Shown piece by piece: positions 7,829 to 10,564 of a stretch of DNA of 10,564 bases. The notes under the pieces are model-generated. The model had not been told where the DNA came from, ran no database searches, and saw only the letters and a list, made by a program, of their open reading frames with translations. Position 1 is the stretch's first letter; every line of letters starts with the position of its first letter. Location of the stretch: NCBI GenBank assembly GCA_013362555.1, contig JABFVX010000090.1, forward strand, positions 1 through 10,564, read 5' to 3'. Both the position numbers and the translations under genes were made by a program. The stretch comes from Mycobacteriaceae bacterium. GTDB taxonomy: Bacteria; Actinomycetota; Actinomycetes; Mycobacteriales; Mycobacteriaceae.

Positions 7829-8080
7829 GTGGCCGGAGGCATTCTCGATACCGTGAAGCGCGCCGTGGACGGCGTGTTGGAAGGCGTCAAGGGACGCACG
7901 AAACAGACCGCGGGTGCGGCCGCGGGTGACCCCGATCTCGAGCAGGAGGGCCGCGCGCAGCAGGACCGGGCGGGCGCGATGCGCGACGAAGCGCAGCACC
8001 GGGCGCAGGCCGAGAAGGCCCGTCGGGAAGCCGAGCTAGAGGAGGCGCGCCAGCGCGCCCACCAGCACACCGAGGAATGA
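7829..8080 (+). CDS. CsbD-like / microaggregate-binding protein 1-like small stress protein
   Basis: 83-residue, highly charged, Cys- and Trp-free protein. The N-terminal part holds the CsbD-type repeat 'VKGRTKQTAGAAAGDPDL' followed by 'EQEGRAQQDRAGAMRDEA'. The rest is an Ala/Glu/Arg-rich helix (about 40-80), probably coiled or intrinsically extended. This pattern matches what actinobacterial annotations call CsbD-like or microaggregate-binding protein 1. CsbD is a general-stress protein of unknown biochemical role in Bacillus. Start: GTG 7829, 9 bases after a strong GGAGGT (7814-7819), is preferred to the in-frame GTG 7787, which would add 14 non-family residues. A 13-bp hairpin follows the stop. 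Confidence 0.85.
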   Translation: MAGGILDTVKRAVDGVLEGVKGRTKQTAGAAAGDPDLEQEGRAQQDRAGAMRDEAQHRAQAEKARREAELEEARQRAHQHTEE

Positions 8081-8091
8081 GAGATCCGTCG

Positions 8092-8123
8092 GCGCCCCGG
8101 AGGCAATGTGGCCTCCGGGGCGC
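8092..8123 (+). terminator. 13-bp GC-rich hairpin after the CsbD-like gene
   Basis: GCGCCCCGGAGGC (8092-8104) pairs perfectly with GCCTCCGGGGCGC (8111-8123) around the loop AATGTG, 11 bases after the stop codon. No T-run follows. It is unrelated in sequence to the three long palindromes, so this gene end uses an ordinary hairpin. Confidence 0.7.
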
Positions 8124-8152
8124 TGCGGCGCGCACTGGTTATGACCGGACCT

Positions 8153-8187
8153 GCGTACGCTGGGGTACGCGAAGCGGGTTATATAGG
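8153..8187 (+). promoter_or_regulatory. Possible promoter/operator of the LysR gene
   Basis: A dyad, GCGTAC (8153-8158) and GTACGC (8165-8170) with a 6-base spacer, lies just upstream of the AT-rich TATAGGAT (8182-8189), the only -10-like sequence before the LysR gene. LysR proteins commonly bind dyads upstream of their own promoter, so autoregulation is plausible. No clear -35 is seen. Confidence 0.35.
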
Positions 8188-8233
8188 ATCACAGTCGGCT
8201 ATGGGGGCCGAATGAGTGAGGGTGTTGGTGCCG

Positions 8234-9132
8234 GTGGAGTTGCGTGATATCGAGATCTTCTTGACCTTGGCTGAAGAACTGCATTTCGGCCGCACCGCGC
8301 AGCGCCTTTACCTCACTCCCGCCCGTGTCAGCCAGTCCATCAAAGCCTCCGAACGCAAGATCGGCGGCCTGCTGGTGGACCGGGGGAACCGCCGCACCGT
8401 CACCCTGACCCCCCTCGGCGAGAAATTGCGCGACGAGCTGCGACCCAGCTTCCTCGGGCTGCGGTTGGGCCTGGAGCGCGCGGCGCAGGCCGCCCGCGGG
8501 GCGGGCGGGGTGCTGCGCATCGGCATGATCAACCACAACGTCGCCGATCTGCGGCCCTTCTGGCTGACGTTCCGCGAGCGATATCCGCATTGGGACGTGC
8601 GGGTCCGCCACAGCGGATTCATCGAGCCGTTCGAGCCGCTGCGCCGCGGCGACCTCGACGTCCTGGTCACGTGGCTGCCGGTCGAGGAGCCCGACCTGTG
8701 GTGGGCCCGGTGTTGTTCACCGAGCCGCAACTGCTCATGACCGCGGTGGACAGCGTGCCCGCACTGCGCGGCACCGCCACCCTGGAGATGCTCGCCGACT
8801 CCGCGGTGCCCGCGGCGGTCAAGCCGATCCCGGACTACTGGGAAGACGCGTACCAGCCGTTCTACACCCCGCGCGGGAAGGTGATCGAGCGGTTTGCCCC
8901 GTCTCCGGTGCAGGTGTGGGGCGACGTGCTCGCGGCGGTCAGCGAGGGCGAGATCATGATCCCCGCGGGCGCGCACCACTCCCGATACAACGCCCGCCCC
9001 GGCCTGGTCTACCTCCCGGTCGAAGAGCCCACCAAACTCCATTGGGGCCTGGTCTGGCGTCAGGACGCCGACAACCCCATGGTCCGCGCGTTCGCCGGCG
9101 TCGTCCGCGATCTGGGAACCATGGAGCTGTAG
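8234..9132 (+). pseudogene. LysR-family transcriptional regulator, frameshifted
   Basis: N-terminal winged-helix domain 'ELRDIEIFLTLAEELHFGR', then 'TAQRLYLTPARVSQSIKASE' (recognition helix) and 'LTPLGEKL', typical of actinobacterial LysR proteins. The effector-binding domain begins near 'VLRIGMINHNVADLRPFW' (about 93-110). After 'EEPDL' (residue 155, codon 8696-8698) the frame runs into unrelated sequence and stops at 8738-8740. The expected continuation, 'VVGPVLFTEPQLLMTAVD', is found in the next frame and runs to the TAG at 9130-9132. Adding one G at about 8698 gives an intact 299-residue protein of normal length. GTG 8234 fits the family start; in-frame GTGs at 8216, 8222 and 8228 are alternatives. 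The unrepaired product would be 168 residues, with DNA-binding domain but half an effector domain. It may be a true pseudogene or a sequencing error. Confidence 0.85.
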
Positions 9133-9151
9133 CGCCGCACCCGAGCCCAAG

Positions 9152-9208
9152 CCGTCCAGAACGACTCATGACGTGCGCCAGGCGCACGTCATGAGTCGTT
9201 CTGGACGG
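9152..9208. terminator. Long perfect palindrome 3 between convergent LysR and MerR genes
   Basis: Arms of 28 bp (9152-9179 and 9181-9208) around a single central A; in a real hairpin the innermost few pairs would open into the loop. It begins 20 bases after the LysR stop and ends 6 bases before the stop of the opposing MerR gene, so it could act in both directions. It belongs to the same family as 6890-6940 and 7708-7758 but is the most diverged copy, with CGACTCATGA replacing TGACCCGTRA. Confidence 0.75.
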
Positions 9209-9213
9209 AGCGA

Positions 9214-9861
9214 TCAGGCTTCTTGGGGGCTGGGGAGGAGTTCGGGATGGTCTTGTTCGAGGTGGCGGAGCAGGGCTTGGGCAACCAGCTCGGCCGTGGC
9301 CTGCGCGGTGATGAGGCGGGCGAAGTCGACCTCGTCGATCAGCGGGGCGCGGCCGGCGTCGGCGGGCTGGGACTGCTGGAAGGCGTGGACGGCCAAGCGG
9401 TAGAACAAGGTGATGTGACGCTCGGCGAGCCGGTCGCAGTCGGCTTTGAGCTTCATCAGTTCGCGGGCGGTCGCATCGGGCGCCATTCCCGCCTCGACCA
9501 GGCGCGAGGCCAGCTCGTACAGACTGGGATTGGCCGCGCGGTTGGCGTCGTCGACCGAGTCCGACACCGCTTCCTGGTGCGCGTGATCGCCCGCGTCGTC
9601 CACGCCGAGGACGTCGGCGAGATCCTCCCCGCGGTCCCAGGCGTCCAAGAGTTCCTTGATGCCGTTGAGTTTCATGCCACGGCCGAGCAGTCTGCTGATG
9701 GTCCGCAGCCGGTTCAGGTGCTCGGAACCGTAGTATCCCACCCGGCCCCGCACCTCCGGCGGAGGAAGAACGCCGCGTTCGTGGTAGACCCGCACACTAC
9801 GCACCGTGGTGTCCCCGGCGCGGGCCAGTCCGTCGATGGTGTATTCCATCTCAGCAGCCAT
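9214..9861 (-). CDS. MerR-family transcriptional regulator
   Basis: 215-residue regulator. The N-terminal MerR DNA-binding domain (about 5-75) reads 'YTIDGLARAGDTTVRSVRVY' with 'ERGVLPPPE' and 'YYGSEHLNRLRTISRLLGRG', the helix-turn-helix, wing and second helix pair of the family. A coiled dimerisation helix follows (about 62-80). The C-terminal part (about 110-200) is helical with no recognised ligand motif and has no Cys cluster of metal sensors (single Cys142), so the inducer is unknown. ATG 9861 is chosen; the internal ATG at 9849 ('MEYTIDGL') is equally family-like. A longer frame up to 10041 exists but its extra residues are not MerR-like. CCTATAGG just before the start could be a -10 for a very short or absent leader. 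It converges with the LysR gene across palindrome 3 and diverges from the partial gene at the right edge. Confidence 0.9.
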   Translation of the reverse strand: MAAEMEYTIDGLARAGDTTVRSVRVYHERGVLPPPEVRGRVGYYGSEHLNRLRTISRLLGRGMKLNGIKELLDAWDRGEDLADVLGVDDAGDHAHQEAVSDSVDDANRAANPSLYELASRLVEAGMAPDATARELMKLKADCDRLAERHITLFYRLAVHAFQQSQPADAGRAPLIDEVDFARLITAQATAELVAQALLRHLEQDHPELLPSPQEA

Positions 9862-10047
9862 ACCTATAGGAAACCACAGGTCGCGGCATAGTAGACGACG
9901 CACTTTCGACCGCGCCCCCGAAGGGGCCGATCTCATTGGCTGAGACTCGCATGATCGAGCCTGCCCTCCTTCTGTGCTGGTCGGACCGCCGCGTGCCGAC
10001 TGGATGACACGCCCAATGATACGCCAAACATAGGTCCGCAATACTTC

Positions 10048-10067
10048 GTGCCGTTAGGTAACGGCAC
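10048..10067. promoter_or_regulatory. Perfect 9+9 operator-like palindrome
   Basis: GTGCCGTTA and TAACGGCAC form perfect 9-bp arms around a GG centre, directly upstream of the AT-rich TATATT (10069-10074) that is the best -10 candidate for the partial gene at 10146. The size and symmetry are those of a dimeric repressor operator (TetR- or MerR-like). The regulator is not known; the divergent MerR protein is an obvious candidate by position. Confidence 0.55.
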
Positions 10068-10068
10068 A

Positions 10069-10074
10069 TATATT
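10069..10074 (+). promoter_or_regulatory. Possible -10 element for the partial gene
   Basis: TATATT abuts the 10048-10067 palindrome. The best -35 match upstream, TTCGTG (10045-10050) with an 18-base spacer, is weak and would lie within or next to the operator, as expected for a repressed promoter. Confidence 0.35.
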
Positions 10075-10087
10075 TCTCGCACAGCTG

Positions 10088-10127
10088 GTTCCCAGGTTTG
10101 GGAACGTCACACAATGAAAGTGACGTT
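10088..10127. promoter_or_regulatory. Two adjacent dyads in the 5' leader of the partial gene
   Basis: First dyad: GTTCCCA (10088-10094) and TGGGAAC (10099-10105) with a 4-base spacer. Second dyad: AACGTCAC (10103-10110) and GTGACGTT (10120-10127) with a 9-base spacer, overlapping the first by three bases. Both are perfect. They lie between the putative -10 and the start codon, so they are either operators or mutually exclusive RNA hairpins in the leader. Confidence 0.45.
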
Positions 10128-10130
10128 GTG

Positions 10131-10136
10131 GGAGGT
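10131..10136 (+). promoter_or_regulatory. Ribosome binding site of the partial gene
   Basis: GGAGGT, 9 bases before GTG 10146. It selects this start over the in-frame GTG at 10128, which has no such site. Confidence 0.75.
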
Positions 10137-10145
10137 GGGTGGCAC

Positions 10146-10564
10146 GTGGCACCAACGAAGGCGGACCCGCTGACCGTCGACGGTCCGGATCAGCTGATTT
10201 ACAAGTTCCCGCAACAGCAGTGGAAGGTCGACCACATCGCCGCGCCGCCGGGCGCGTCGCAGGCGCTGAAAGAGTATGTCGCCCTGGCGGACCAGGCCAT
10301 CCAGACCGGCGTCAAGCTGCTCGGGCTCGGGCGCAAGTTCACCCCTCCGGACGTCGGTGACGTGTTGGTGAGCTCGGTCCGAGACGACCTCGGAAAAGGC
10401 TCCACGGCAAAGGAATACAAGACCGCGCTGGCCAAAGTGACTATGCGCAAGTCGCAGCTGGCGTCGATGGACGACAACGTCGCGGCCGTCACCCTCTGTC
10501 TCAGCGACGCCGCCGTCAGGGTGCTGCGCGAGATCAAGTCCATCGTCGCCGACCTCAAGGCCAA
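10146..10564 (+). CDS. Unrecognised helical protein, 3' partial
   Basis: The frame is open from GTG 10146 to the window edge (139 complete codons) with a good Shine-Dalgarno site. The protein starts 'VAPTKADPLTVDGPDQLIYK' and then, after 'FPQQQWKVDHIAAPPGA', runs into amphipathic helices, for example 'QALKEYVALADQAIQTGVKL' (about 38-57) and 'AVRVLREIKSIVADLKA' at the edge. It has no signal peptide, membrane segment or catalytic motif in the visible part. I do not recognise the family. A helical N-terminus resembles type VII secretion-associated proteins only in a general way, and no WxG motif is present. Codon use (strong GC3) agrees with a real gene. It is preceded by operator-like palindromes, so it is probably regulated. 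Confidence 0.75.
   Translation, partial: MAPTKADPLTVDGPDQLIYKFPQQQWKVDHIAAPPGASQALKEYVALADQAIQTGVKLLGLGRKFTPPDVGDVLVSSVRDDLGKGSTAKEYKTALAKVTMRKSQLASMDDNVAAVTLCLSDAAVRVLREIKSIVADLKA

Larger units (their letters stand above)
9862..10145. other. Divergent intergenic control region (284 bases)
   Basis: No convincing gene is seen here. It is less GC-rich than its surroundings and holds several dyads (listed separately), with TATA-like sequence at 9864-9869 towards the MerR gene and at 10069-10074 towards the partial gene. This is the layout of a shared regulatory region between divergent genes. Confidence 0.7.

Noticed and set aside
8690..8740. Programmed -1 ribosomal frameshift in the LysR gene
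   Set aside because: There is no slippery heptamer in the zero frame, no suitable downstream structure was noticed, and LysR proteins are not known to use one. A missing base is simpler.
9862..10041. N-terminal extension of the MerR protein from 10041
   Set aside because: The added residues have no MerR character, and the helix-turn-helix begins properly at 9861 or 9849; the extension runs through the probable regulatory region.

Overview
The window is GC-rich with dense GC3-biased coding and reads as a mycolic-acid actinomycete, most likely Nocardia or a close relative. This is inferred from a giant protein built on actinobacterial DUF1023 alpha/beta-hydrolase-like modules, a CsbD / microaggregate-binding-protein-1-like small protein, and a LysR protein of the actinobacterial 'ELRDIEIFLTLAEELHFGR' type. 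No rRNA, tRNA, CRISPR array, transposase or integrase was seen.

Layout. (1) Positions 3-6899 (+): one huge reading frame, open at the left edge, encoding at least 2272 residues. I read it as a modular polymorphic-toxin-like protein: two DUF1023-like modules, then a tandem duplication of about 810 residues per unit. Each unit carries a degenerate GHKL (RsbW-like) ATPase domain, a DUF1023 N-half, a papain-like domain that has lost Cys and His, and a papain-like domain with Cys and His. (2) 7004-7693 (+): flavodoxin / NADPH-dependent FMN reductase family protein. (3) 7829-8080 (+): CsbD-like small stress protein. (4) 8234-9132 (+): LysR regulator broken by a single missing base near 8698. (5) 9214-9861 (-): MerR regulator, convergent with the LysR gene. 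(6) 9862-10145: divergent control region with several dyads. (7) 10146-10564 (+): start of an unrecognised, probably helical protein cut by the right edge.

The most striking non-coding signal is a family of three related long perfect palindromes (6890-6940, 7708-7758, 9152-9208), each just downstream of, or overlapping, a stop codon. They share one sequence, TCCAGAAYGACYCRTRA followed by MGTGCG. They differ at five arm positions, and every difference is matched by the compensating change in the other arm. They are probably transcription terminators without a U-tract, although a dispersed mobile or protein-binding palindrome is also possible.

How the genes work together: I see no single pathway. 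The giant gene appears to be an independent, probably exported or contact-dependent, effector-like gene whose N-terminus (where a secretion or WXG-like domain would lie) is outside the window. The small genes downstream are separated by the palindromes and by a 13-bp hairpin, so they look like short independent transcription units. The two regulators converge on one palindrome, and the MerR gene diverges from the partial gene at the right edge.
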